A stretch of DNA of 64,000 bases from Eretmocerus hayati (Eukaryota; Arthropoda; Insecta; Hymenoptera; Aphelinidae): positions 149,425,121-149,489,120 of the forward strand of contig CM056742.1 of the NCBI GenBank assembly GCA_029851415.1, in the 5' to 3' direction. The first letter of the stretch is position 1. Every line of letters starts with the position of its first letter. Made by a program: the position numbers and the translations under genes. Positions 25,089 through 35,956 of the stretch are shown here, piece after piece. The notes beneath the pieces were generated by a model. That model worked only from the letters and a program-made list of their open reading frames with translations. It had not been told where the DNA came from and made no database searches.

Positions 25089-26979
25089 TCCTCAAAGTAA
25101 ATAACATAACAAAAGAAATGCGACCTCGAACAATCAAGTTAGTCTATCCTAGCCCGTTTTATGATTTTTTGATAATTTATTGCGAAATTGGACTTTTTTT
25201 CCAGGTACTAGGTGGACTAATTAGCTTATACGCGCGGCTTCACAGATACATTGTAGCGCTCTATAACCACGAGGAGGTCGTAATCAGCGAGTCAAAAGAC
25301 GTAGGAAAAAGATATGCATTTTAAACAAACGTTACTCTTCCGCTCAATAATCATCAACCTTGAAAATTGAAACCAAATCCAATAAACATTATTCTTGGAA
25401 AATCAGTTCTCCGCGATTTAAAAAATAGTCCTGACGTGTAGGAGCAGAACTCACGGGTTCGGTTTCTACGCCAAAGAATACATGAGAAAATCTCATTCCT
25501 CCAAGGTGGAGATTCCAGACCCAACATTTTGTTGCCCAGTGTAATTATCATAATCAAAGAGAATATCATTTCAGTTTGACACCATCGAGCCTTGTCCGTG
25601 AGCCCTGTTTTGATGAACTAGATGTATAATATATTCTCTAATTCTCAAAGGCGCCAATTTAGAGGTAGAGAAATTCCTCAGAAACCTTGATGGTCCTAAT
25701 TAATTAGTTTTCGTCTATCGGCATGTAAGAAGCAAAACTATGCTATGCACGTGGCTTCTCTAACAGAATTTGAGCCCAGCCATCCAAACAATTCGGAGAA
25801 AGTCGTAAACAGTCTGTCACCTCGTGTCATACACTTAGAAAAATACGACTTAGCACTTACTGATTTCACTTATCTCATACGTTTTTTTAGTCCCGTTAGC
25901 GATTTTATAGGAGCTGCATGCAGAGTTTTTATAGGGTTGTATGTGTTATCAATATTTTGTGTTCTTCAATTCTTGTGACTGGTTTGTAACCCCATCAGGT
26001 GAAATTTCCACTCAAGCATTGCGTGCCTATTATTTTTCAACAACTTCCCATTTCTTACATATTTATCAATTTTTTAGATTCTTAGAATCAGACACATAAT
26101 GACAAGAATTTCGATGACGAAGTGAAGTTTCTTTATCAAAGGATCGATTAATTTTTTTCTCTTCGACGACTGCTTTGTGTAAGACACTTGGGACCACGGA
26201 TCCCCTAGAGGCAATGAATTTCTAGCTCAAAAATAGAATGTGATGAGAAACAAGATTCCCTGACAAGAAAAAGCAAAGATGAGGCAGCGATCCCGGAGGC
26301 TAACATGAAGCTGGATGCCAGGGGGAAATTTCAAAATTTCTGACACGAGCCCAGAGTTAACCTGTTCCTGGTCTCGGAAAGTGCTTGAGACTACGTAATC
26401 CAAGCACGTAGTCTTTCGTGGTGTCCGGAGGCTCCCTCACTGCGTATTTGTTTTCTCTTTCTCTCTCTCTCTTTTCCACTCGAGTTTTCGTTCATTTCGA
26501 TTCCACTGTCTTCTCCCTCTATCTTCATCTTCTTCTTTGCCAACTGGTCCAGTTACTATTTTCTCCACACGTATTCATCTATCCATCACTCATGTCTTCT
26601 CTCTTCCCGATCTTCTTGATCCGATGGAGGCTTAGCCAGCGTCTTTTCGATTCAACTAACCAACTATTACTCTTTTACTACGTTTTTCTTCATATAACGG
26701 GCTACTGACAGTTATGAATTCCATATTAGATTCTCGTTCATCGCGTTTAATGCCTGCGTGATTCTTTCATAATCTACTCAACGATTTGGGAAAATCATCA
26801 TTTGCTTAAATGTTGTTCGCGAAATTTATCAGAAAAAATTTAATGAACAAATCGTTGACGAAAAGTAACTCAGACATTAGAAACAAAATCTTTCTGTACC
26901 ATCTTTTCTGTAATTCCTAGTTTCCTCAAAGAACGTAGAAATAGCGCAGCCAAATTATATCAGTACCTGCCCGGAATCA
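25089..26979. other. Intron sequence, no supported gene
   Basis: AT-rich DNA followed by a CT-rich patch at 26440-26640 with a (TC)n run near 26455-26475. Open frames here follow the low-complexity composition and lack domains. Confidence 0.55.
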
Positions 26980-27930
26980 AAGTTGCTCATTCAAAATTTG
27001 AAACTCAATCATTGGCCAAATCTACAACTTCGCGTTCCGCTGCATTTGATGGTTGAAAATCTACTCGTGAATATGGTTACGAATATGGGATTCGTGATTT
27101 GATGGATAAGTGGTAGTCTCCGGATGATATAACAGAATCTGAAAAACGAGTTTTTCCATGGTTTTTCGTAAACAAATAGGAATACGCGACAACGGCAGCA
27201 CTAAGAGTTTTTTCGGTCTAAAATCCAGTTCAAGTGACGTTTGTATGATTCGTATCAGGATGGGTGACCGCCTGTCTTAGTTTGCTAAGCAAACTCAAGA
27301 TGAGCGATCACTCATCCGGATAGAATCCCGCCGAAACGTTCCCTAATTTTGATTTTTGGCCAGAGATGCTCTCAGCTATTCCGCCGGTATTTATTTGTAT
27401 TCGATAGTGAAAATACACGAGGAAACATGGTTTTCTTCACCCAAAATGTCATTTGGAGACTTCTTACCGGTTACCACTTTTCATACGCGTATACCCATAA
27501 TGAGGTAGCGGGGGGACTTTTACGTAAGCTAGGCTTTGTAAACTCGGATTGGCGGTAACCCATCCGGATACGAATCGCGAAAACGTTGCTTGACGTGGAC
27601 TTTTTTTACCAAAAAGGCTCTCAGCGCTGCTGCTGTCGTTTATTTCTATTTGCTTACGAAAAACACGAAGTAACTTGTTGTTCTGATCCTATATAATGTC
27701 ATCCGAAGATCATTACATATCCATCAAATCATTGATCCCGTATTCACGGGTGAATTTCCAAACTTCAAATTCACCGCAATGCGAGGTTGTAGAGTTGATC
27801 AAGTTCAATTTTTTGCGTATAAATGCTGGTGAAATTTTGGCAAATCTAAAAAAAGATTCGACCCAGTCAATCGAGCAGTCAATGCGTATTGATTATTGTG
27901 GGCAAGAACTATGATGAAATTTCATTCATC
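26980..27930. repeat. Three copies of a repeat ending in a 5S-rRNA-like box
   Basis: A unit of about 300 bp reads on + from 26980 to about 27280, ending CGTATCAGGATGGGTGACCG. A second, shorter copy reads on minus from about 27490 to 27300, ending in TATCCGGATGAGTGATCGC. A third reads on minus from about 27930 to 27545, ending CGTATCCGGATGGGTTACCG. Shared internal words include TTTTTCGTAA(A/G)CAAATAG and GCAGCRCTRAGAG. GGATGGGTGACCGCC is the signature of the 3' half of 5S rRNA. The first two copies meet tail to tail at a near-palindrome, AGTTTGCTAAGCAAACT (27280-27296). Confidence 0.7.
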
Positions 27931-28595
27931 CAATTTCTTATGCATATTCGATTACTCCTCATCAAGTATAGCGTTTAATATGTCTTGATAAAGTGAAGGC
28001 CTTTGATATGAGTTATATTGGCAATGTAAGTTTCGCAGACGTTGACGAATGAAAATAAATGGCCGTGTTCCAAATGAAGCTGTAATAATAAAGGAGCAGC
28101 TGACTCGGTGAATTTCCCAATATATATGTAAGTACTGAGCAGCTTATCCGGATAGCGGGCGAGGGCTCTACCAAGCATCAACTCCACTAGGCTTCGCACG
28201 AGCGGAAATCCGCCGATTCCTTAATCCGTGCAAGATGTCGTACGCCAGCTAAGACTAATAGCCAAAATGAGAATGAGCTGAGCGCTTGAAGGGAAGCCAT
28301 TACTCGAGTCTTGAAACAATATTCCTTGGTAATTTTCACTTTCACGGCTGATCCGTCACGTGGATAGAAAAAATAGCACGATGAATCTTATATGAGTAAC
28401 GACTTAAAGACAGAGGCTATCCTGTTTGTGTTCAAGGAGTGCACTAAAAACAAGTCCCACAGAGTTTTCTTTTTTGTGTATGATTCAATCTTTTCTCGAG
28501 GTAATTTTGTAGAGCCCACAGTCGTAGGTGGGTTTTGAATCACTGGAAGCACTGAAAAAAACCCTTATGAAAATTTTCATCGAAATCAATAGTAC

Positions 28596-28712
28596 ATTAT
28601 TGCCCTGGGCGCGTACGCCCAGTTCGGGCGCTAGGACAGTTTATTCCCCGAACGAAGCGAGGGAAATAAGTCCTTTGCGCCCGAAATGGGCCTGCGAGCA
28701 CGGAGCAATAAT
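28596..28712. repeat. GC-rich 117-bp hairpin (palindromic MITE)
   Basis: The left arm ATTATTGCCCTGGGCGC … GTTCGGGCGCTAGGAC … TTATTCCCC is mirrored by GGGAAATAAGTCC … GCGCCCGAA … GGAGCAATAAT, with the tip AACGAAGCG. It is clearly more GC-rich than its surroundings. It has no coding capacity and is immediately followed by a second hairpin. Confidence 0.85.
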
Positions 28713-28782
28713 GATTTTTCATCATGAGAACCCTAAAACCGCATTTGAATGCGGTCTTTTTAGGTTAGAATGATGAAAAATC
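28713..28782. repeat. 70-bp hairpin abutting the previous one
   Basis: GATTTTTCATCAT (28713-28725) pairs with ATGATGAAAAATC (28770-28782), AACCCTAAAA pairs with TTTTTAGGTT, and ACCGCATT pairs with AATGCGGT around a tiny loop, TG. It forms a nearly unbroken stem. It looks superficially like a bacterial terminator (stem then T-run) but lies in a eukaryotic intron. Confidence 0.85.
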
Positions 28783-28893
28783 CTTTTTCGTAGTTTTTAT
28801 CTCACGGCTTTTATAATGAAACCATTGGCAGTTTGGACAGACATTTTTGGAACGAAAATAATTTCCTATTTTGAATAGTTTCATATCATTGCA

Positions 28894-29012
28894 CGTTGAC
28901 CGCCGCATTGGTTGGGTCGTTGGGTACCAGCTTTTTCGCTCAGTCAAGTTAAGCATCGTTCGGCGCGGGTTTGAATGGGTGATCACTCATTCAGGTTTAC
29001 CGTGTCGGTTTT
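28894..29012 (+). pseudogene. 5S rRNA-like pseudogene
   Basis: The segment CAAGTTAAGCATCGTTCGGC, then GCGGG, then TTTGAATGGGTGATCACTCA and CCGTGTCGGT follows the order of the 5S rRNA internal control region and 3' half (…AAGTTAAGCA.CG..GGGCGCGGTTAGTACTTGGATGGGTGACCGCCTGGGAA.ACCGCGTG). Upstream, CAGCTTTTTCGCTCAGTCA corresponds to the middle loop region. The first third (28894-28930) is only weakly similar. It has diverged too far to be a functional 5S gene. It is related to the boxes at 27258, 27310 and 27560. Confidence 0.75.
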
Positions 29013-29325
29013 GTTGACTTTTCGGATCGATTGGTTAATGCTCACGACTCAGCAGTGCAAGCGGGAAGTGCGAAGTGCTCACAGATTCGGTATTTATCAA
29101 TCGCTGATCTGTAAGACCTATGCCCAATCAGTAACACGATAAGTGCACCGGGCTTTTCAGTCGGGTTTTTTTAACACCATAACGTTTTCGTTGCCTCACG
29201 GGTGAAACCGGGCGAATGCAAGGAGCTTACATGAACACACAGTACACTGACACACTGTTATCTCTCAGTCATATAAATGAGACCTCCCACTCTGCGAGCA
29301 GGTGAGTCCGTCACTGCGAGCAGTT

Positions 29326-29574
29326 TCAACCGTTGATGCCTTGAATAAAAGGGTCATTGATGGCCTTGAATGAAGGGTTCAGGTGCCTCTCAGCGTATCT
29401 GAACAGGTCGTCTGATGCACACGGTGAGATCTGGTAGTAGTTGTCGGGAGGGCCCGGATGGACAAGGAGGGCACAGTGGCCATCTCTGGTGGGCTGTGCC
29501 TGGGAGGTCTCAGACGTATCAACCACGAGTATCAAGAACAGAACATAGCTTGCGCTAGTCGTAACACAGTACAC
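29326..29574 (-). CDS. GC3-rich open frame, candidate coding exon (weak)
   Basis: A minus-strand frame of about 80 codons has an unusual third-position GC (about 64% by hand count) compared with the AT-rich surroundings. It runs through YVLFLILVV (a signal-peptide-like hydrophobic stretch), then QPTRDGHCALLVHPGPP and DDLFRYAERHLNPSF, to a TGA at 29326. There is no in-frame ATG; the frame opens at GTG after two stops, so if real it is an exon entered by splicing, or a decayed gene. A TATAAAA is present upstream on the same strand near 29606-29612. I do not recognise the family. It could be part of an unrecognised element. Confidence 0.25.
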   Translation of the reverse strand: MYCVTTSASYVLFLILVVDTSETSQAQPTRDGHCALLVHPGPPDNYYQISPCASDDLFRYAERHLNPSFKAINDPFIQGING

Positions 29575-29691
29575 AGTTTATCAGACAGTATCACTACACA
29601 GCAAGATTTTATACGTCTTCAAGGCCTCAATGCTTTGAATAAAAAAAATCTTTGCATTTTACCGGAGCACAAATTCACGGTGTTCAAACCT

Positions 29692-30113
29692 CCCTAGTAA
29701 AAATAAGTGTCTCATGATCATATATGAACATGTTCCCGACCGGACTGTGGTCATACATGACCGGCTATGACCATGAGGCCGGAGTCATAGGTCGTCATTG
29801 GTCCCCATACTTGATCTTAGGAATTCATGTTGGAAATGAAGCACTTCATTGCCAATTCGAAATGTTTCTCAATCCGAAGCTTCGAAACGAGCGCGCTTGG
29901 GGCTCCAACTGCTAGGCCTCCATCCGATATTGAAAATGTCATGTACAACCACTTGATTACAATACTCTACGGCCATGCACGAGTTGGCTTCGTGTACCTA
30001 TGACTAACCATGGAGACATAATATTTTCTGAGGTCATAGATGGTCATAGATGACCACAGTTCAGCTGGGAACATGTTCATATATGACCACGAGGCACTTA
30101 TTTTTACTAGGGC
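29692..30113. mobile_element. MITE with ~75-bp inverted termini
   Basis: The left end CCCTAGTAAAAATAAGTG (29692-29709), then TCATATATGAACATGTTCCC and CTGTGGTCATACATGACC, is matched in reverse complement at 30032-30112. Length is about 421 bp. TGGTCATA words are repeated inside both arms. There is no ORF. Target duplication is unclear. Confidence 0.85.
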
Positions 30114-33100
30114 TGACAAGAGTGAGATTCATGAGTAATAATCAATGTATGGAATACTCAATGATACCTCTGTCGTTCTATCGAAATCTTCACCAAATCA
30201 TTGAATAGCTCAAGTCACTAATCAGTGAAAGCATGTCGCAAAACTGATCATCAAACGCCTCTCAAAAACAAAATTAACCATCACATCCCAAACCCCTATA
30301 CAGCTCGTTAAACTGGTCTGTCGAAGAAGTCCCCCCAACTAAAACTAAACCTATACTCACACCAAACACAGCACACTGCCATACAGTATTTAGATTCTCA
30401 ATCGGACCAGATCCCATACAGAATCAGCAACGTCGCTTCCCGTCAGGGTAGAATCAGTAGTATAACAGTAGCTTCGATGCGACAGCTGTCACAGTTGTTC
30501 GTACACTCGGGCGTTTCAGGGCCACCCACAGCCGTTTCTACACCACACCCAAGTCTCATTAGTCGGCAAAGTCTAATTGTAAATGGTAATGTAACCTCCC
30601 CTTCCTTTTCTTTCCCCTTTCAGCCCTGTACTAGCAATCCATTGTTCGTTGGTGGTACTTCGAGGGGCAAGAGAAAGCCCCCCTCCTCCTTTACTATCTC
30701 GAGTCAGGAAGATCGATTCCACGCGCGTGATTCGTAGTCCCGAATGAGATTCCTAACCTCTATATACCCTATCTTCTCGACTCTGTCTTTTGCACGGTGC
30801 GTTCTTTCCATAGTTGAAGGTATACCTTTCTTGGCTCTTTGGCGCTGTTTTAGAGTGGGGAGTTGGACGTTCAGAACCAAGGCAGATGGGTCTCTCTTGG
30901 GTGGAATTTGGTATTCGGGTGACGCCACGGTGTAATGGCACATCGTTCCGTATACTCGAATACAACTGTTTACATGTGCGCCCTGAATCCTTATATGTAT
31001 GTGTGAGCCATGTATGCAAGGCCCTGTAGCATATTACCTTGGCACGTTTGGTATTCAAATAAATAGGTGCCTCTCGATCTTCGCCTAGAGATACGAGATA
31101 GCTCTCTACGCCTGTCTTTTTTTTGTTGTTTTTTCTGTCTATGTGTCTGTAAAGTATGTATGCATCCTGTACCTTTACGCCTTTACGGGTGCATACTTGT
31201 GCTCGTGCCGGAGCGCACTTTTGAATTTTTATTCACTCCAATAACGCGCTGGGCTCGGAATGAAGAATGCCCCAACTATATGTACCATAGACCGTTGTCT
31301 CTTATCCTGATACTTAGCCTATATATGTATGTGTGTGTGTACGCGATAGTCATACGTTTGGGCCATGATGCTAGCGCAAAGAGTGAGTCGGTGGGAATTT
31401 TGCAGATCGTAAAATTTCTACACCATATACGAATCAACGGAATGCAGCACATCAGCCGCGAAAACAGAGTGAGCGATGATTGCTAAAACGAAACGTTGCA
31501 TTTATGATATATCTATGTTAAAGCGTTGTACAGAACGAATTTACACATTTTCGAATAAACGAGTATAGTAAGAGCTGTATTGATGCATTTGATGCGTGGA
31601 AAGTATGATGGGATATATCGTATTGACTGTGAAAGCAGCTGTCCGAAGTACGGATGATTTTTCTTTGTGATTTTTTCCCTCGGGATAAATTCGTTTCCGA
31701 TATTTCAAACCTCAAAAAGTTGTTTAATTCAAGTTCGGAAGTTCAAAAGGGCCAATTTCACGCATCGAAGAATTTCAATATGCTGTATATTTTGATATGG
31801 TGTATCGTATTTGAATAAACGCCAATTTTAACTGTTGCTCGGTGGGAAACTTTTTCTATACCCTTTTTGGTAGAATTTTCGATCTCTCGGATGATCAAAA
31901 ATAGACCCAACAGAAATACCCACAGCCTCATCTGCAGATTTGCTTCGAGTCAAAAGAATTCAGTTTGATGTGATCACTGATCGTACTTTTTGTAGGTGAT
32001 GTTGGTGTAATAGTGGTTATTCCAAACGAGAGTATTTTGTACAGCCATTCTAAACATTCATGATTCTGAGTCTGCAGACCGTTTTTCAATTTCATTTTTC
32101 ATTGTGACGTATGCATTCCATAATCCTCCCGAGGCTGAGAAAATTCTAGTTTTCCAAATAGATTGAGGATGCAACTACATTAAGTGGGTTATTCCATATT
32201 TTTTCAACATAAATTACATTGAGACCTTAATTTTGTATTCTGTAAAAAAAATTGAGAGGATTCAAAGCTTGTATTTATCAAAGACCAGTGGTTAAACAGA
32301 CCAGAAGAATCTTATACTCCTATTCTTCGTGGATATAAGGCACAAGACACCGTAAATTTATCATGGATAACTCTGGATCGGCACGAAACTGCTGCATTAA
32401 TCACCAAATAATGAGAAAAACCAAAAAATGATTATAAATCGAATCGACAACCAACCATTAACTCTGCTTCTCCGATTATTTTGGAATTATTTTCGATTAT
32501 ATCCGAATATTTCATTTAAATTACTCAAATAAAAGCCACAACTCAACAAATTTTGAAAAATTTGATAACTATGGATTCATTTTCAACCCGGAAGAGCAGG
32601 CTCTAGAGTCTATATAATACAATGATCGGATAGCATTATGATCAGTAGAATGGATAATTTCGACTGTATGCACATACGTTAGCAAATTCACACTTGAACG
32701 ATCAACTCGACCGAGCGTATTAACCACACAAACGGTAATGGGTATTTTGCTGTTCAGAGCTTGTAAAAGAGGAGGGTTGCAACGTGAAAGCCCCACAACA
32801 TGGGTAAATTATTTTTGGAACAGGTAAAAAGTGGAAAGTGCATCAAAAAACCAAAGAAGCAGAGGCATACGCATCAGTTGGATCAAAATGTTCGATCGAT
32901 GGTCTGTAGAAAGCAAACATTTGATTCATTAGTTTGATATTAGACCCATTATTTTATTGAAATTTTTATCTAGTGATAGGAGCACCCTTAGTATTAAAAT
33001 TGTACAAGTAGAAAACACTACCATTAGTCAGACAAAGAAATTTTTGTATCGATATTTTTAACTCTTGGTTTTTTATCGCAAATATTTTTTCCTGAATGGT

Positions 33101-35255
33101 TCAAAGAGTACTTTCACTCTTCCTTTGATGCCTTTTCATATTCAAAATAAGCATGGTCTTTGCAAGATGTAGCATAATTCAGACTGTCATATCCAAATCA
33201 ATTAGTTCACCTCGGTCTGCCGTACATACAATCTCGATACGCATCAACTTATCCTCAAAAGTTCAATGAATTTCTCAAATTATCTTATCGCCTAGAAACA
33301 CATTTTCAGACAAATCGCAAACTTCATCTCAGAAGACGTCAAGTAAGTCAACCTCGTTAATAGACCCAGCCAACATAGTTCCACGAAAGCCTCCCTATAA
33401 TATATATCTTACCGATGACGATGAGGCTCGCCACCAGTTTGCAACTTTGGATAACGTCGGATCAGGATCAGCTTACTCTGTCTTACGGTTATGACTTGAT
33501 AGATTCAATCCCGTCTTGGCACACAGCTTACTCTCTATCTCTTAGCCTCTAATTTCATTCAACTATGCGCAACGAGGCGTGCAAATTTCTCACCACAGCG
33601 TCAAACCTCATCAGAATCTTACCCCAATCCTTTGAATACATCAAAGATTTTCAACAATATATACAGTACCTTCAAATTGTCAAACTGAGCATCGAACACT
33701 CGAGAATCTTGATATAACCAGTGTCAAGGGTCAAGTCAAGTCACACAAATACCTAGAAGATGGTTTCACAATAAAGGCATTCGAATCTCTAGACGCGTTA
33801 TGGATCGATATTCATCTTCCAATTTCCCGTTAGCTGCGGAAACTTTTGGCGACGGGCCATCGAAATCGTCCTGGTCGTTGTCCACATTCTCAACTCTTGA
33901 ATCTGAAGTATAACAGACAAGTATAGCGCGTGCTCAGCAAGCATTTGCTAGAGAGTCACGAGTCGCGACAACTTGACCGCTTGGTACGATGTCTGCTTGT
34001 ATGTATAGACGTTGGTTGGTGACTGTACGTGACGCTGCTCTTGTAGATCTTTCTTCAATCGAAAACCTCGATTCCTCCGCGCAGCTGCCATCGTAGCAAC
34101 AGAAACGGCTATTGGAAAATTTTTCGCCTCCGTCTTCTTCCCTCTCGAAAAAATATACGTGACATTTGCTAGGTTAGGAAGTACATATGCGCGCGCGTGT
34201 GTGTGTGTGTGTGTGTGTGAGTGTGTTGTGTGGAAGGGGAGGGAACGCAAAAGGCTAACCGACTTTTGAAAGTTAATCTTCTTGTTGGCACGGATTTCAA
34301 CTGATTAGAAGGCCACGATCAACTACTGGACTCTTTCGGTATACATGAAATTGAGGCAAGTTTTTGCGATAGCTAGATTTTATATTTGAACTAGTTCGAA
34401 TGTGGACACTTCTTTCCGGAGTAGGGGTTACGTGAGGCATTTCTGTGCAGCTGAAATTTGTTGAGCTAACTCTCTTTGCCAGAACTTCTGCCCCGATCGT
34501 GGAATTCTCAATTGGCCACAACGAGATCGCCTTAATAGTTTGCTTACTACGATATTTTGGAGCCAGAATTCCAGTTGTATTAGATTTGACGTGGTACCCT
34601 AGCTTGCAGTGCAATCGACTTTCGAGAGAAGCTTCTCTATATATCTGACGAACAACTTTGTGGAAAATACGTGACTCAGAGGGGTAATTGCCTTGTGCGC
34701 TAGTTGCAATTTTGAGAGACGACACACGAGACATGACTTTTCTACGGATTTGTTGGGAGCCGGAAAAGCCAAATGATGGCACGTTTCCGGTAATGTCAAT
34801 ATTTATCCCCAATGCTGGGTAATTGAATATCTGGTAAGAGATTGAATGGAAAAGAAAAATCTTGCAGACCTAAGCTTGTTCAACGATATTTTTTGATGAA
34901 CATGTCTGACGTGGCCATTTTCCAGCAAGTTTTATATATATATACAATACATGGTTGAATCGTAGCTGATCATGACTTCACGAAGTCAGACTTTAAATCA
35001 GTGAGATATCGATAAGCTACGGCTCATTTTCAAACAAACTACATGAATTATTCAGTTGTCAAGAAGGCATCTAAAAGTACCAGTGCTGCTCCCAGAAATT
35101 TTTTGAAAAAGAGATGGAATCTCAAAATATTCCAGAGTTTAAAGTCAACAAGGCATTTCAAACAAATTCGGGAAAAATTTGCTGGTACTAAATTGAAATA
35201 TGTCTGAGCCAATGAGAAGTCCGCTTCAAAGAAGTGACATCACAGCAGTAACAGC
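30114..35255. other. Intron sequence, no supported gene
   Basis: 30600-31330 is a CG/CT-richer patch with several overlapping open frames and no domain. 31700-33900 is plain AT-rich intron. 34297-34812 holds a 171-codon minus-strand frame without recognisable motifs, which I leave as unsupported. Confidence 0.5.
34189..34226 (+). repeat. (CG)n(TG)n microsatellite
   Basis: GCGCGCGCG followed directly by an uninterrupted TG run of more than ten units. A Z-DNA-prone dinucleotide tract. Confidence 0.95.
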
Positions 35256-35956
35256 CCAGTTAAAAAAAGATTACCTGATCTGGACTCCTGATCGGATCAG
35301 GTGATCCTATGATCTGTGGCGAACTTGACTAAAGCGATCTTTTGGCACGTTTTTTTTCTGGCAACGTGGGAGGAATTTTTTGAATAATCTCATTCTGGAA
35401 TACTCAAGTCTCGGTACCCGAGTTGTGAATTCTGTGGATGTACTCTCACCGGACATCATATCTGTTCAGATCTGGAAAAGCTTTTTTGTTCCTGGACTGC
35501 TACTTGAAACACTGAGACTAAAGTTCCAATTCTGAGATCTCGAGGATGGAGTTACGATTATCGAAGCATCAAAATCGATCTGATTTTGATTGAAACAACA
35601 GCTCAGGTACAAAAAAGCTTTTTCATATTTGGACAGATATAATGTCCGGTGAGTGTATATACTATCCACGGGGAATAGGAATTTCAGACATACAATATCT
35701 CACCTGTTGTAAAGAATTTTGAAGCCAAATTATCTTTTCATAACTGCTCTACGCGTATGAATACTCAGAAAATTAACCAAAAAATTCCTTCCGTGTTGCA
35801 AAAAATAACGTGCCTAAAGATCATTCCACCCAAGCCCACCACAGACAATCGGATCACCTGATTCGATGGGCCGTACAATCAGGCAATTCAGACGATCCAG
35901 TCACCTGATCCAATCAGGTGACCGGCTCAGGTGATCCTTCTTTTTGCCGAGAGTGT
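35256..35956. mobile_element. ~700-bp fold-back (near-palindromic) element
   Basis: The left side GATTACCTGATCTGG … GGATCAGGTGATCC … GGCACGTTTTTTTTCTGGCA … GGAATTTTTTG … AAAAGCTTTTTTGTTCCTG is repeated in reverse order and complement on the right side (CAGGTACAAAAAAGCTTTTT … CAAAAAATTCC … AACGTGCC … CACCTGATCCAATCAGGTG). The arms are rich in the short palindrome GATCAGGTGATC. There is no coding capacity. Outer ends resemble AAAAARAAGGATYACCTGA. Confidence 0.85.

Noticed and set aside
28728..28766. Rho-independent terminator
   Set aside because: Stem plus T-run resembles one, but the context is a eukaryotic intron and the stem extends well beyond terminator size.
34297..34812. 171-codon minus-strand frame
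   Set aside because: Composition is intron-like and no motif was recognised; length alone is not enough in 64 kb.
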